Below, piece after piece: positions 34,045-47,320 of a stretch of DNA of 64,000 bases; position 1 is the first letter of the stretch, and each line of letters opens with the position of its first letter. Position numbers and translations under genes: made by a program. Source of the DNA: Ptychodera flava (taxonomy: Eukaryota; Hemichordata; Enteropneusta; Ptychoderidae); assembly GCF_041260155.1 (NCBI RefSeq), contig NC_091930.1, positions 3,259,907-3,323,906 on the forward strand, written 5' to 3'. The notes beneath the pieces are model-generated. The model made no database searches, was not told the DNA's origin, and saw only the letters and a program-made list of their open reading frames with translations.

Positions 34045-35535
34045 TTAGGGAGCCTTCAGTAATTACAGGGGGTGGGCCGGGGGAATTTCGCGCACACCTG
34101 TACCGTAAAATGTGACCCTCCCCCTATCCTCCTGTCTAAAATGTGACCCTCCCCCTTGTCCGACATTCTAAAACTTGACCCCCCAACCACTGCGGTATTC
34201 TCCCCAGGAATAACTAAAACAGTATCAGCTAATTTACATAACAATTGGTTCAATTGTTATGTTAGGGACAAATTACACAGGGGAGGGCTGGTGTTTTTGG
34301 AGGGACAGTCGCAATTTATCACGCAAGAATTTTTGAAGAGATATGGTATTTCATACATTTGAGGGAGGGTCACCATATTTTGTGCAACTATAAGAAGGCA
34401 AGATGTGGCTGATTTAATGCTTCATCCAAAAATATCAAATCATAATATATGGAGTCTATCAGGCAGATTATTGACAATTTAGCCCAACAAAACATAATAT
34501 ATCTGTATATTATATATATATTTGATAATGTATTCAAATGTACTTTGCTTGAATAGGGAAGTAAAATGTGCATTTGTGTACAAGAAATTGATTTCTGAAT
34601 TTCATCTAAAAAGTTGGTTCACTATCCATGGTGTCTATGATGAAACTATGAATAGTTTTTTCCAATACAAAAATAGATAAATCTTTGCATTTGTGTACTC
34701 TTGATTATTGATATTAATGTTCTTGATTAGACTAGAGTGGTTACAAGTCCATGGTTGTGTAAGAAATTTGATTTTGGAATTTCACTGAAATGTTGATTCA
34801 CTATGCATGGCGGTCTATGATGAAACTATGAATAATTTCTTTTCAGTACAAAATTAGATAAATCTGTGCATTTATGTATGCTTGATTATTTACATTATTG
34901 TTCTTGATTAGACTAGAGTGGTTACAAGTCCATGGTTGTGCAAGAAATTTGATTTTGGAATTTCACTGAAATGTTGATTCACTATGCATGGCGGTCTATG
35001 ATGAAACTATGAATAATTTCTTTTCAGTACAAAATTAGATAAATCTGTGCATTTATGTATGCTTGATTATTTACATTATTGTTCTTGATTAGACTAGATT
35101 GGTTACAAGTCCATGATTGTGCAAGAAATTTGATTTTGGAATTTCACTGAAATGTTGATTCACTATGCATTGCGGTCTATGATGAAACTATGAATAATTT
35201 TTTTCAGTACAAAATTAGATAAATCTGTGCATTTATTATTTAGATTATTGTTCTTGATTAGACTAGAGTGGTTACAAGTCTATGGTTGTGTAAGAAATTT
35301 GATTTTGGAATTTCACCGAAATGTCAATTCACTGTGCATGGCGGTCTATAATGTGTACGTATTTGTTGGTGATTTCCTATTCAGGAAATATCACATTGAC
35401 AATCAAAGTTTTGGCCATAAAATCAGCTTCTGTCAAAAGTGACCCTCCCCCAAGGTAGGTTTATAAAAAGTGACCCTCCCCCTTGAACTGTTTTCTAAAA
35501 AGTGACCCTCCCCCAATTTCCCTTTGTTCAATAAT
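34045..35535. repeat. Block bordered by GTGACCCTCCCCC motifs around a ~181 bp satellite
   Basis: The left border has three and the right border three TAAAATGTGACCCTCCCCC-like words in the same orientation, about 25-35 bases apart. A reversed GGGAGGGTCACC occurs near 34.37 kb. The interior is a tandem satellite. Flanking units of a diverged repeat on both sides suggest that this whole block was inserted. Its terminal structure is unclear, so no class is assigned. Confidence 0.55.
34610..35340. repeat. Satellite-like tandem repeat, ~181 bp unit, four copies
   Basis: Each unit contains TGATGAAACTATGAATA, GTACAAAATTAGATAAATCT, TTCTTGATTAGACTAGA and TGATTTTGGAATTTCAC. Spacing of the GACTAGA word is close to 181 bases for three steps and about 166 in the last, which has a small deletion. 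Units two and three are almost identical. Confidence 0.9.
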
Positions 35536-36059
35536 AGCATCTATGGCCGGGAGCCAAGAATCCTGCATGTTTTACATTATTAGATTTATTCATGCACGAA
35601 ATACATTTTTTTACATTTAATGCATTTTTTTCATTAAATGTCCACACGAAACTTTCATACATATACTATTGGGACTTCGTCGAGAGGGTCGATCTGATAT
35701 CATCGGGAGTTTGGGAGGGCCTTGCACGAAATACATTCTTTACATGTAATACATTTTACTTGATGATCGGACTCGGCCAGAGGAACGATTGCACATCATC
35801 ATAAGTTTTGTCTGGTCTTGCGCGAAATATATTCTTTAGGCCTACAACAATAGACTATAGATTTTTCAAATCGCGGGTAAATATCCAATATATGTCGGAG
35901 CATTCCTCACTGTACAGATCTGAGCAAGCCCGATTTCCTAAGTTCGACCCCAACTTCGAAAAATAGACGGTATTATAGATTTGTCAAATCGCGGATAAAT
36001 ATTTTCCGACATATCAGAGATTTCGCAACCTTAAAGATCTGGCCAAGCTCGATTTACAT

Positions 36060-38275
36060 GGATCTCGGAATGTTGTTCCGTGGAGTCTCAAAAATTAATG
36101 AGCAAGTCACGGTGACGGTAATGATATACTTAAATCTCCTTTGAAATTTTTTCAAATTTATTGGTCATGGAAGCGTTGTCAAAACATACATTAGAAAAGA
36201 TACATGTTGAAATCAAAGCAAATGACAATTAGAATATTATTTCGTACCTGCTGCTTGTATAATTTGATAGAGTGTTGTTTTCCGTCATCAGTGGAGTCGA
36301 TCAGTGTAAAATGACATAAGCAATTGCTATTATGTATCTGTGTACTCTTCGCACCTGCGTCAAAACAGAAATGTGAAAACAAAAATGTCGATTCTACATC
36401 AAATGACAATTTATGTATGAATTCTCGTCTGCTGGTCGTATAGTTTGGCACAGTATTGCTTGAGGGACCGGTCGGTGTCGGCACTGCCGAGATATTTGCA
36501 GAAGGGAGGCGTCACCCTGTTTTTAATTTTGATAATAATGGTTCACTGTTTTAAATGCTCAATGGGGATGCCGTCGGTGTCATTTTATTGAGATCACTCT
36601 ACCGGCCCATTATAGCATAAAGTGCATAGAACTAACTCACAAATTGTACCATTTAATTGCAAATTTCGGGTGCGTAACAAACAATGAAAAACTCTAGTAA
36701 ACTCACATGTATTCTCAGACGGGCTTGACGCGTTTTCCCTATATATTTTTTCTGATGTGACGGTAAGCGGAAGCCGCATCACGAAAAAAACCAAAATCAT
36801 TCATAAAAGTAAAACATTAACATGCAAGCCCATACGTAACTAACACAATACCGTATATGTGTCCCAGCTCTGGGGCAAAGTGGCCAATTCGTAAGCACGT
36901 AACCACAACAATCATGCGACATTGTTAAGCATTGGTTACAGAACAAAGCCGTACCTGCATGGCAGGCTGTCTTCGGGACGTCAGCGCTGGGTGCGTCTGA
37001 AAGTCTCCCTCTCAGTGAAGGCTGGATAAAGCCTGGATCCAAAGGCCACGGTACAATATTGGAATATTGCAGTATGTTCCTGTTCGTCCGATACAACGAG
37101 CGTAATACCGTAAACGTATCCCAGCTCTACGGGGAAGTGACCGATTCATGAGCACGTCAACACTGCAGTCACGTGACATTGTTACTCATTTACCGTGTCG
37201 CACAGTTGCCATGGTTGTCTGCAATGACACTCAAAATTTACGACATAAGTAGCTGGCGAACTTTGATTATGATATGGGAGTACCAATTTTACGGTAATAA
37301 TATTGCTCTCACCATTTTGAAGATCACTAAAACTCAATATAGCACTTAACAGAGAGCCGCGGTTATTCAATTTACGTTTTAAATAGTTTACACCTTACAG
37401 TCGAGTTTGTTTTGTGCAAACATAGAATTCAATTCATTATGTTTAACAGATGACGGAGAAGATATCAGACATAAATTTTGAAGGATAAACAACGATACAC
37501 TTCGAATATGATACAGAGAAAACACAGAAACGTATTGGCGCTGGTTTCTGTAATAATAATGAATACAAACATTGGGCCATAAACTTTACTGTCAAGGAAA
37601 CTATAACGTGAATGCTAAAAACATTGTGAAATTCTTACAGTGTCATTCACGTCATGTGATCTAACGCGTGACTTCGGTCAGGTGACAGTAATTCTATTGC
37701 AGAGTTCACTTGACCTGACAACACCTTGGCAGCTGGACGTGGAGCTGAAAGCCGAACAACTATACCTGACCGGTATCAGTATGTGACGTGTCCAACCTGC
37801 TTCAATAAGACATGACATGTGTAAAGATGACTATCCGGCAAAAGAGTGTTCACCTGACAAGCTCAACCCCATTTCGCTGTAACTCTAATCGTTGGTCCAA
37901 ACATAATATTTCAAGCGTGTACCGTTATGGCGCGTAATCAAGGCCAATATTCGAACTCCTCATTTTGGATTCGTACTATCCGTCTTGGACTCATAAACGC
38001 TATGTTCAAATTCGGTGGCATTTTCAGGCCAACTGAATTTTAAGGTCACATATCCAACATCGGATTTTACACGTAACGCCGTGCATTACGTGGCCGGCTT
38101 ATATTTGATGATGATATTGGAGAACTGAACGCGTATTGGCTCAAAAGCCAGCACCATATGCATTGCTTGCATGAAACAAGTGAAAAGATGCAAAGACCAC
38201 CGCTTTAAAATATACTTGAAATAAATCGAATATCGAAAGTTGGTGTAGAACAGGAATTTCTCTCGCCAGTGTTCC
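36060..38275. repeat. Segmental duplication, left copy (A), 2.2 kb
   Basis: It aligns in direct orientation with 41725-43955 along nearly its full length with high identity. Shared landmarks include GGTGACGGTAATGATATACT, CATGGCAGGCTGT, GTGACTTCGGTCAG-type words and GCCAGCACCATATGCATTG. It contains an internal tandem pair (see 36848). Homology ends just before the RING gene's downstream side. No coding function is evident. Confidence 0.85.
36848..37240. repeat. Internal tandem pair, offset ~256 bp
   Basis: AATACCGTATATGTGTCCCA...GCGACATTGTTA and AATACCGTAAACGTATCCCA...GTGACATTGTTA are two diverged copies of one module. The same pair exists in the second duplicate, where the first module has lost about 25-30 bases. 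Confidence 0.7.
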
Positions 38276-39172
38276 TGATATCATCGAACTCTTGTTTTTT
38301 TTTTTAGACAATTTTTTTTTTAGACAACACGTACGGCGCGGGGGTTCGGTTCAATAATCCAATAGACATGAGTTAAAGATAAAACAATGTATTTAATCAT
38401 TAACATAAATACTTTATCTTCAATTTACATATAACAATCAATATTTAAGTAACTGTGACACGTTACAAACCCATCACGTGAAATTATCACCTTCCTTCAT
38501 TATATCAGTTGTAGATAATTTTGTAAAACACATCTGTGCCAGCAAGACTCATGCTTTTTCTCTGGATTCATTTTGTATGCAAATCTACTCATAATTGTGA
38601 TACTATTGTTTTGATTAATAATATTCGTGTCGATGACCGCTACATCATATGTGTGCGATAAACTACCTTCCTAAACAGCCCGCATGAAAATATTGGGAGT
38701 TTCTCCTCAAGACTATTCAATACTTTATTATACGGATACATATACAGGTAGAAATTTGCCTTCAGGCTTATCAAATACAGATTTAAATAAAAGTAATCCC
38801 CCCGCACCCAATTCATCGTATTGAAAAGTGGCAGCAATACGCTCAGTGCCACGAACACGATGTTTTACATCAAAGCACATTGTGGACCAACGCACAATTT
38901 GTCGAGATTACTGAGAGCAACGTCATCAGAAAATATTTCTCCGCAGTTTTTACAGATGTGAAGACTCCCACATATTGTCACCCATCGTCTCTTCTTCATC
39001 ACGTGATATTGGCAGGAGCTGTCTGCTGATCAGCTGCGACTTGACACCTTCCTACTTGTCCCCGGTATTCTTCCGCGGAGGAACTCTCTCTGCTCACCCT
39101 TGCAAGACTCTGTATGAACTACAAGTATAAATGGGACTATCAAATGTTGCCTTGCACATTGTGCATGTAAAT
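38276..39172. other. 3' flank of the RING gene
   Basis: AT-rich sequence downstream of the RING stop codon on the minus strand, with several TTTATT words (AATAAA on the minus strand) that could serve as polyadenylation signals, for example near 38.72 kb. No other gene is seen. Confidence 0.4.
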
Positions 39173-40153
39173 TCAGATGCGAAATCCCTTGATTTTGTTA
39201 TTGTACTTTGCGTGTCCACCATTAGATTTGCTTCGAACGCTTGCATTCACTGAGTTCAGGGATGCCGTTGATGTCGCCATGGTGTCCAAAGCTTCACCAG
39301 CCCTGTAACTGTGCAGGTCTCTTTGCATTGATGATCCCCGACCACCACTGGTTCTGCTTGGGTTGTTAAGAAAGGGTGTAGCTTCACGATGCCCCGGTGG
39401 GTTCGATCCACGCCTTCTTGACCATCGTCGTTGATCTCCCCAGTGACCTGGAAACCTTTCATATCGATGTCTTCTGTGATTCCTCCGTGTTTGATGGAAT
39501 GCTGTATTATCCGGAATACATTCATCAACGTGAAATTGTAATAATTCCAAACCAGGGAAATGCTGCTCGCATCGAGGGCATACAAACCTCGGGGAAGAGT
39601 CGGGGACACACATCGTGACGTGCTCTACAAGGGTGTCCAAATCCGGAAACGGAAACTCACATATTGGGCAAGTGTGCTGACCAGGGAACGAGTTGAAGTT
39701 TCGCTGATCTTCAGCCACAACCACAGAAGCAAAATCGTTTGTGTTGTTTCTCGAACCCCCTGGAATTTCAAAAGCCTGATACCCAGCTGTTCTGTCGGTA
39801 GAACTGTCTTCAGGACCTTCCTCTGGAGTATTTGTATCTGTCGCCGTGTTAGGTGGAACAACCTCAAGACGTTCCCTCCTTGCAACCTCTTCCAGGAGAG
39901 ACACTGCCTCGTGGTCGTCGGGAAGTGTGCTGACATCGTTATCCTGAACGTGTTGGAAGCTATCTCTCCGGCAAAGTGGACACTTCAGAGAACGACCGGA
40001 TAGGCATCCTTGGAGACAGTCTTGGCAGAAGGTATGGCGACAACTTGGCAATCTCTTCGGCCTGACATATCGTTCAAAACACACCGGACACTGCAGACGC
40101 TCGTATAGATCGTTGATGTCTTGGAAGTTGCCCGGCAAACCATTGTAGTCCAT
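39173..40153 (-). CDS. RING-finger protein with two CCHC ubiquitin-binding-type zinc fingers (probable E3 ligase)
   Basis: A single open frame of 326 residues. Residues 22-61 form a C3HC4 RING with all ligands present: Cys22, Cys25, Cys38, His40, Cys43, Cys46, Cys58, Cys61. Two tandem C-x2-C-x12-H-x3-C fingers follow, Cys162/165-His178-Cys182 and Cys192/195-His208-Cys212, resembling UBZ-type ubiquitin-binding fingers. The C-terminal third is Arg/Ser-rich and probably disordered. The set suggests an E3 ubiquitin ligase that also binds ubiquitin; the substrate is unknown. An acceptor-like ATTTCACAG 15 bases before the start, conserved in the left-edge copy, implies an upstream non-coding exon. 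No membrane or signal segment is seen. The specific orthologue is not identified. Confidence 0.9.
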   Translation of the reverse strand: MDYNGLPGNFQDINDLYERLQCPVCFERYVRPKRLPSCRHTFCQDCLQGCLSGRSLKCPLCRRDSFQHVQDNDVSTLPDDHEAVSLLEEVARRERLEVVPPNTATDTNTPEEGPEDSSTDRTAGYQAFEIPGGSRNNTNDFASVVVAEDQRNFNSFPGQHTCPICEFPFPDLDTLVEHVTMCVPDSSPRFVCPRCEQHFPGLELLQFHVDECIPDNTAFHQTRRNHRRHRYERFPGHWGDQRRWSRRRGSNPPGHREATPFLNNPSRTSGGRGSSMQRDLHSYRAGEALDTMATSTASLNSVNASVRSKSNGGHAKYNNKIKGFRI

Positions 40154-41115
40154 ACCGCCTTTCTAATGCTGTGAAATAGATAATGCAAATTAAATATACG
40201 ACAACGACTCTCAAAGAATATAAAACTGTGATCAAACGTCACAGTATTTGATTGAAGGAGGAGAAATAATTTGAAAAAAATCAACCTCACTTATCCCCAT
40301 CCAAAAATCACACTGCAACGCTTCACGAAATACCGATACAACCAAGGTAGGGATTAAATGTCAACTGAGTGGTTCAGCACAGGATATGTTATTTTCTGGG
40401 ATCAATAGAAAACTATGGCTCATCAAATATATGTGAGCAATTGACAATTCTTCAAGATTTCAACAACAAGAACTATTGCCAGTTTCTGCCATCTCAAAAC
40501 TTAAATTGGAATACAGTGCTTTTTTTTTTGGTTTGCTCATTTTTTTTAATTCTACACAGGTACGCGTGTTGATAAATACCACACACTTTTCGAGTCGCAT
40601 AAAGTCTTCCACCTCGCTCAGGATCATTTTCTAACAAATTACAAGGTGGTTTAGAGTAAATGGCACAGCGTTGTCTATAGGATGTCGATGATGTCGCACG
40701 TTTACTACTCTTGTGGAATATTTGATAAAAACGTCGAGCATTATATTGGGCCCCACCAATCTTCTAAAATACCCGATGCAGAGCTGGACGTCCTATATAC
40801 ATACAGCTGTGTTATTGTCTTCACTTCCGCTAGGATGACCGCGGAAGGCCAAAACACGATTGCATGAAGATCGAGCCATCGAATTTTAATGAGATTTAGC
40901 ATGAAGTTCAAGGTTCCCATGTTTTCTCAGAAAGTGAAATTTTAAATCTTTTGATAATGGAATAGCCCAGAACCCGTTCTAAATATATAAGTGTTGAATT
41001 ATTCTGGTTTGGAATATACTTTGAACAGTGAACTGTTGTCGCTTTCAATTGACTTTGCATTTCCAATCTCACTATGCGCGAGTTAATGGGATCAATCCTA
41101 AAGTGATATTTATAT
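40154..41115 (-). other. RING gene 5' UTR (40154-40168) and upstream intron or promoter region
   Basis: 40171-40640 matches 41-169 plus 2046-2419. About 40650-40715 and 41025-41115 match pieces at 26.33-26.52 and 29.82-29.85 kb. The shared block extends at least 950 bases upstream of the start, which places any first exon or promoter further right. No TATA box or first exon can be assigned. Confidence 0.55.
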
Positions 41116-41724
41116 AGTTATTGCGAAATTAGCGTAAAAAATACATTCAGGCGTTAGTGCATGCCACACGTCACCCTTGGTTTCACCACAGAGGCTTATG
41201 AATGGTCCAATCGAGATAACAAAAAATGCAGCTATTAAGCCTACTTTTGTGTACGAGCCTTTTTTTTCTTGTTCTCTCCTCTCACCTCTACGATTCGTTA
41301 ATTCCTCGCTCTGTGCATCAGTGTTAATTATGTATGCCATTTGTAGTGCACCCTCCCTTGGTCAACTTTTCGTACAGGATTCCTGCGTTGACCGCCAAGA
41401 GAGGGCGTACTGCACAAGTAGGCCTAATTAACAGAGACTATATATGAGGAAACACAGGGAGAGAAAAGGGATCAACGGAAAAATGCTCATGTAGAAAACT
41501 AGATTTAATAGAAGCATTCTTGATTATTTGTACAGGACCATTCCTCTGTGGTTACACCTTGAGCGATATAATATGCTAATGTCCTCGTTCTCCCTCAGTT
41601 AGGCCTGTATTTTCGTAATAAGCTTAACGTCATAGGATTTGTGGTGTGTGTCCAGTTAATATCGAACCTGTAGGTTAATCCGTGGGCAGTCGCCTTTATG
41701 CTCTTTATATGGTCTTTGCATACG

Positions 41725-43955
41725 TATATCGGAATGTTGTTCCCCGTCTGAAACGAGATGTGGAGTCTTAAAAAATGAATAAGCAAATCAAGGTGACGGT
41801 AATGATATACTTAAATCTCCTTTGAAAAATTTTCAAATTTACTGATTATGGAAGCAGTGTCAAAACATGCATTTACAAAAATACATGTTGAAACCAAAGC
41901 AAATGACGATTTCTAGATTATTCCGTACCTGCTGCTGGTAGAGTTTCTTAGAGAGTTGCTTTTCGGTTAGTGGAGCCGATCAGTGTAAAATGAGATTAGC
42001 AATTACTATTATGTATCTGTATACTCTTCAAACCTGTGTCAGAACAGAAATGAGAAAACAAAAATGTCAACTCTACATCAAATGACAATTCTCATCTGCT
42101 GGTCGTATAGTTTGGCGCAGTATTGCTTGAGGAACCGGTCGGTGTCGGCTCTGCGGATGTATTTGCAGAAGGGAGGCGCCACCCTGTTTTTAATCTTGAT
42201 AAAAATGGTTCACTGTTTTAAATGCTCAATAGGGATTGTCAGTGTCATTTTATTGAGATCACTCTACCGGCCCATTATAGCATAAAGTGCATAGAACTAA
42301 CTCACAAATTGTACCATTTAATTGCAAATTTCGGGTGCGTAACAAACAATGAAAAACTCTAGTAAACTAAAACTAACACTCGCAAATACACAGTCATATC
42401 ACATGTATTCTCAGACGGGCTTAACGCGTTCTCCCTATATTTTTTTCTGATGTCACGGTAAGCGGAAGCCGCATCACGAAAAAACCAAAATCATTCATAA
42501 AAAAAGTAAAACATTAACATGCAAGCCCTACGTAACTAACACAATACCGTATATGTGTCCCAGCACGTCACCACAACAATCATGCGACATTGTTAAGCAT
42601 TGGTTGCAGAACGACGCCGTACCTGCATGGCAGGCTGTTTTCGGGACGTCAGCGCTGGGTGCGTCTGAAAGTCTCCCTCTCAGTGAATGCTGGAATTGAC
42701 TGATAAGTCTTGATCCAAAGGCCACGGTACAATATTGGAATAGTGCAGTATGTTCCTGTTCGTCCGATACAACGAGCGCAATACCGTAAACGTATCCCAG
42801 CTCTACGGGGAAGTGACCGATTCATGAGCACGTCAACACTGCAGTCACGTGACATTGTTACTCATTTACCGTGTCGCACAGTTGCCATGGTTGTCTGCAA
42901 TGACACTCAAAATTTACGACATAAGTAGCTGGCGAACTTTGATTATGATATGGGAGTACCATTTTTATGGCAATAACATTGCTCTCACCATTTTAATGGA
43001 TGACGATCACTACAACTAAATATAGCACTTATAAAACAGAGAGCCGCGATTTTTCAATTAACGTTTTAAATAGTTTACACCTTACAGCCGAGTTTGTTTT
43101 GTGCAAACATTGAATTAAATTCATTCTGTTTCACAGACACTTGGATGACGGAGAAGATATTAGACATAAATTGTGAAGGATAAACAACGATACACTTTGA
43201 ACATGATACAGAGAAAGCACAGAAACGTATTTGCACTGGTTTCTGTATGACATTGGGCCATAAACTTTACTGTCAAGGAAACAATAATGTGAATACGCAA
43301 AACATTGTGAAATTCCTACAGTGTCATTCACGTCATGTGATCTACCACATGACTTCGGTCAGGTGACAGTCATTCTATTGCAGAGTTCACTTGACCTGAC
43401 AACACCTTGGCAGCTGGACGTGGAGCTGAAAGCTGCAACAAGGCACTAGACTGTTTCATTACCGATCGACTATACCTGACAGGTATTAGTTTGTGTCGTG
43501 TCCAACCTGCTTCAATAATGTAAAATGACAATCTGACAAAAACGTGGTCACCTGACAAGACTCACCCCATTTCGCTGTAACTCTAATCGTTGGTCCAAAC
43601 ATAATATTTCAAGCGTGTACCATTATGGCGCGTAATCAAGGCCAATATTCGAACTCCTCATTTTGGATTCGTACTATCCGTCTTGGACTCATAAACGCTA
43701 TGTTCAAATTCGGTGGCATTTTCAGGCCAACTGAATTTTAAGGTCACATATCCAACATCGGATTTTACACGTAACGCCGTGCATTACGTGGCCGGCTTAT
43801 ATTTGATGATGATATTAGAGAACTAAACGCGTATTGACTCGAAATCCAGCACCATATGCATTGTTCGCATGAAACAAGTGAAAAGATGCAAAGGCCATCG
43901 CTTGAAAATATACCGAATATCGAAAGTTGGTGAAGAACAGAAGTTTCATTTGCCA
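41725..43955. repeat. Segmental duplication, right copy (A')
   Basis: A direct copy of 36060-38275 with scattered substitutions and small indels. The RING gene and its upstream sequence lie between the two copies. Such direct repeats can support unequal exchange that duplicates or deletes the gene between them. Confidence 0.85.
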
Positions 43956-45640
43956 GCAAGTTTATCTTAGTACTTACGACGGCCGTCATACCAGATAGGT
44001 ATGTCACTGTGCATATGAACATGATTTTGTTTTCACGATCCAGATGATCCGATCATGAAAGGTCAACCAACATGAATTTATAGAATCAACCTAATCAAGC
44101 ATAAAAAATCAATCAATGTAAAGTATGGGTTTATGTCATCATTATGTACTATTCAGCAAATTACGGCAAGCCAATCATAAAGACTTCATTTCATGTAGGT
44201 TTTAAAAAAAGCTGTTTCAGTCAGTGTCTGTTTCCGCGGTCACAACTTGAAACCCCAAACAATCCTGCGAGAGTAGACAAGGGTCAACAATCACGGTAAT
44301 CATGATAAATTTCTACTTCGTTACTTTCGAGTCACAGATAAACACATACATACTTTTACTATTCTAGAGTGACATGTCACAGAAAACACATATTTTACGA
44401 GTTACTGTGACTTTTCTAACCCGAACACTCAAAACTTTTATTTGCCCGAGAAATGAAAAATTATGTTATGTCGTGAAACAATTCAAAAAAGCGAACTTTT
44501 GCCGTATATGAAGAACGGACATTTTATGGGAAGTATTTTCAGCTTTTATCATATAGAGATTGAGTTGTCCTCTGAAGTTTACTGCTGACGAACTTTGTTT
44601 ATAAAATGTTAGATATTTTAACATAGTTGATTATTTATAAGTATTCACTAGAATTAGTATTAACGAACCACGTAAGCATGAATGAGAACATCTTGGTTAG
44701 GAATACCGCCTTTCATCTTTTCTTTAGGCCAAATATTTTCCTGAATTTCATTGCATCAGCAAGTAACTCAGTTGAGGCTGAAATGTCATGGCATATCACC
44801 GAGAAAGCGAGGAAAATTTTGATTTATGTAAGGCACGTCTGCCAATTTATTTTTCAACGTATCTTAGAAAAAAGTAATTGAGAGACCCTAAAGCGCCAAT
44901 ATCGTCAAATGTTGACTCTTTTAAGGGTTTGTATTTCTAATGAGGCCAAAGTGGAAAAAAATATGTGTTTCCTGTAACAAGTCCTTTAGAATATGATAGG
45001 TAGGGCAGCAGGGAAATGTTTTTCCTGATATTATCGTACCCGAAAAGGCCAGAAAATGATAAATTTTCCAAAATTTGCGTGAGTTAGACTTTGTCTTCCT
45101 AATCTCGCGGTATTGCTTTCAAGCTAGCTGGAAAAACCTTTAGGGTCGGTAGGTATACCGGTTTTTTTTCCTGAATACTATGAAATACACTATGTGATAT
45201 TATATGTTTTTTTTTAAAGATTCTTAGAAGCTGCTGTAGTCAAAGTAAATTTTCAACAACAAAACAATGACACAATATGAAAGGATCGTTCAGTTTTAAT
45301 CTGAATACAAAAAAATGACTGGACAGTCGTTATGAAAATCCGCTAGTTTCTAACGCACTAACAATAATTCATTTTTCATGTTTCTCTACAGAGAACCTCA
45401 AGCATAGTCGAGGACAGTACTCCGATGTAAAGATAGACCGATGCAGTCAGAAAATAGGCAGCATTCGCAGTTCAGTTGAAAAGGTGTATACGATTGATGT
45501 ATTGGATAAGTACAAGCCGAAATCACATTCTTCCAGAGCCGACTACAAAACGGTTAATAGTTTGGGTGACCAAAACAGGTGCAAATCACCTATACAAAAT
45601 CAGTTCCCCATATAACACACTACACAACGAGCAAAAGAAA
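43956..45640. other. No gene recognised
   Basis: AT-rich sequence. A minus-strand donor-like GTAAGTAC follows a short open frame near 43.98 kb, but no partner exon was found. Confidence 0.4.
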
Positions 45641-47320
45641 AAGCTGACGTAAAATATACAACAGTTTAATTAAAAATGAAAGGATGACAAACATTTTAAT
45701 CAACAACCAAATTTACATAGGTCTACATTTACTACAAAAACAGTGGATTGTCCATGTACAAGTGTTCGTAGATAAAAACGCAACAAACTTGTGTATGTTC
45801 ACAATATATAATCCAGTAATACATTTATGAACAAAGACAAGGCCAAGAACCTCTTTGCGAAATGACAATGGTAAAAGGTTGACAGAAACTAATCCTTGTT
45901 TATAGTCATCACCTGGAGCATGTATCTAGTCGCTGCTTTCTGGATTCTTTCTAATTTAACTAGATTTCGTTTGGAACGTGCCGTCTAAACAACACTCCCA
46001 TACCGAGATGGCTATGAATTAGTAAACAATAAAGAGCTCTGAAGATTTTTGTCTCACACTTATAACCACAAGTACACTTCACGCAAATGCGATCGATATG
46101 GCTGTTCCAGTCTAGGTTGGATGTAAGATCAACACCTAGATCACAGTATTTCTTAACAGACTCTAAACATTTGCCATTCATAATAACATACTCAAAGTTC
46201 AAGGGGTTTCTGGATCTTGTAAACCTGAGAACATTACACTTTGTTGTATTGAAAGACATGCCCCATTTGACACTCCAATGGTATAGAACATGAATGTCAC
46301 CTTGGAGTTCAACACAATCTTGCTGAGATTTGATAGCACGAAAGCATTTTGAATCATCAGCAAAGAGAGCTAAAGTAGTCTGACGAGATACACAGATGGG
46401 CATATCATTAACATATAACAAAATAAAAACGGACCCAAAATAGATCCCTGAGGAACTCCTGAAGGAACAGGCAACCAATCTGAGTATTCTTCCTCAACCA
46501 TTACTCTTTGTTTTCTATATGATAAGTGACCTGATATCCAATTTAAAAGCATGCCATTGAAACCAAACAACTGTAACTTATGTGAGGTACTGTGTCGAAA
46601 GCCTTGGAGAAGTCAAGATAGAGCATGTCTACCTAACCCCCTCTTGTCTAACACTTCACCAATATCATGGACAACCTGTAAAAGCTGTGTACTACATGAC
46701 TTTCCTTTACAGAATCTATGTTGTACGATGTAAATAGAACCTGACAATACAGGATAAGCCATATTGAAAATACATCTTTCCATCACTTTGCTGACTAAAC
46801 TTAACAAGGAAACCAGCCAGGAATCGTTAATATCAGTATCTAAAATTGCTGTGTCAAAGGGCACACGAGACAGGAGCTGCCTTTTTATAATTGTACACAT
46901 ATCTTGGTACATTACGATTTCTTAACAATTTAAATAAAAGTCAGCAACATCATGATCAGAGTAAATCATATCGTTATAGGTATGTACATCACAAAATCTT
47001 CAAGAAAATTTGCTAGAACAAGATCAAGAAGTCATTCAGCCGTAGTCATCTCCCATTGATTGCATTGAGTTAGTTGCTCCCGCCAGAATGTGGTAACTAG
47101 GTTTAAATTAGTCTTACTTTAATCAGCCTCGAGTCCAATCACACTGCCTTTGCCTGATGTCAGAGCAATGCCAGGAATGTAACATTACACATTTCCTCAC
47201 CTGCAATATTACGCATTGTTTGTGAAAGTCTTGCGGCCTTGGAACAAGACCTAGTAACCAGTCCGATAAATGTCCACTCACAGCTACAGAGGCATGGCAC
47301 TCCAACATTCTCTCCACGGA
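45640..47320 (-). mobile_element. Broken LINE (non-LTR retrotransposon) with reverse transcriptase remnants
   Basis: Minus-strand frames carry consecutive reverse-transcriptase blocks. One at 46912-46613 includes QHRFCKGKSCSTQLLQVVHD. One at 46570-46370 has GFNGMLLNWISGHL and SGVPQGSILGPFLF. One at 46478-45960 has the active-site block FADDSK followed by NTTKCNVLRF and LGVDLTSNLDW. This is the CR1/jockey-like pattern of LINE polymerases. At least two frameshifts separate the blocks. No endonuclease is convincingly present, so it is 5'-truncated or decayed. The borders are approximate. Confidence 0.8.
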
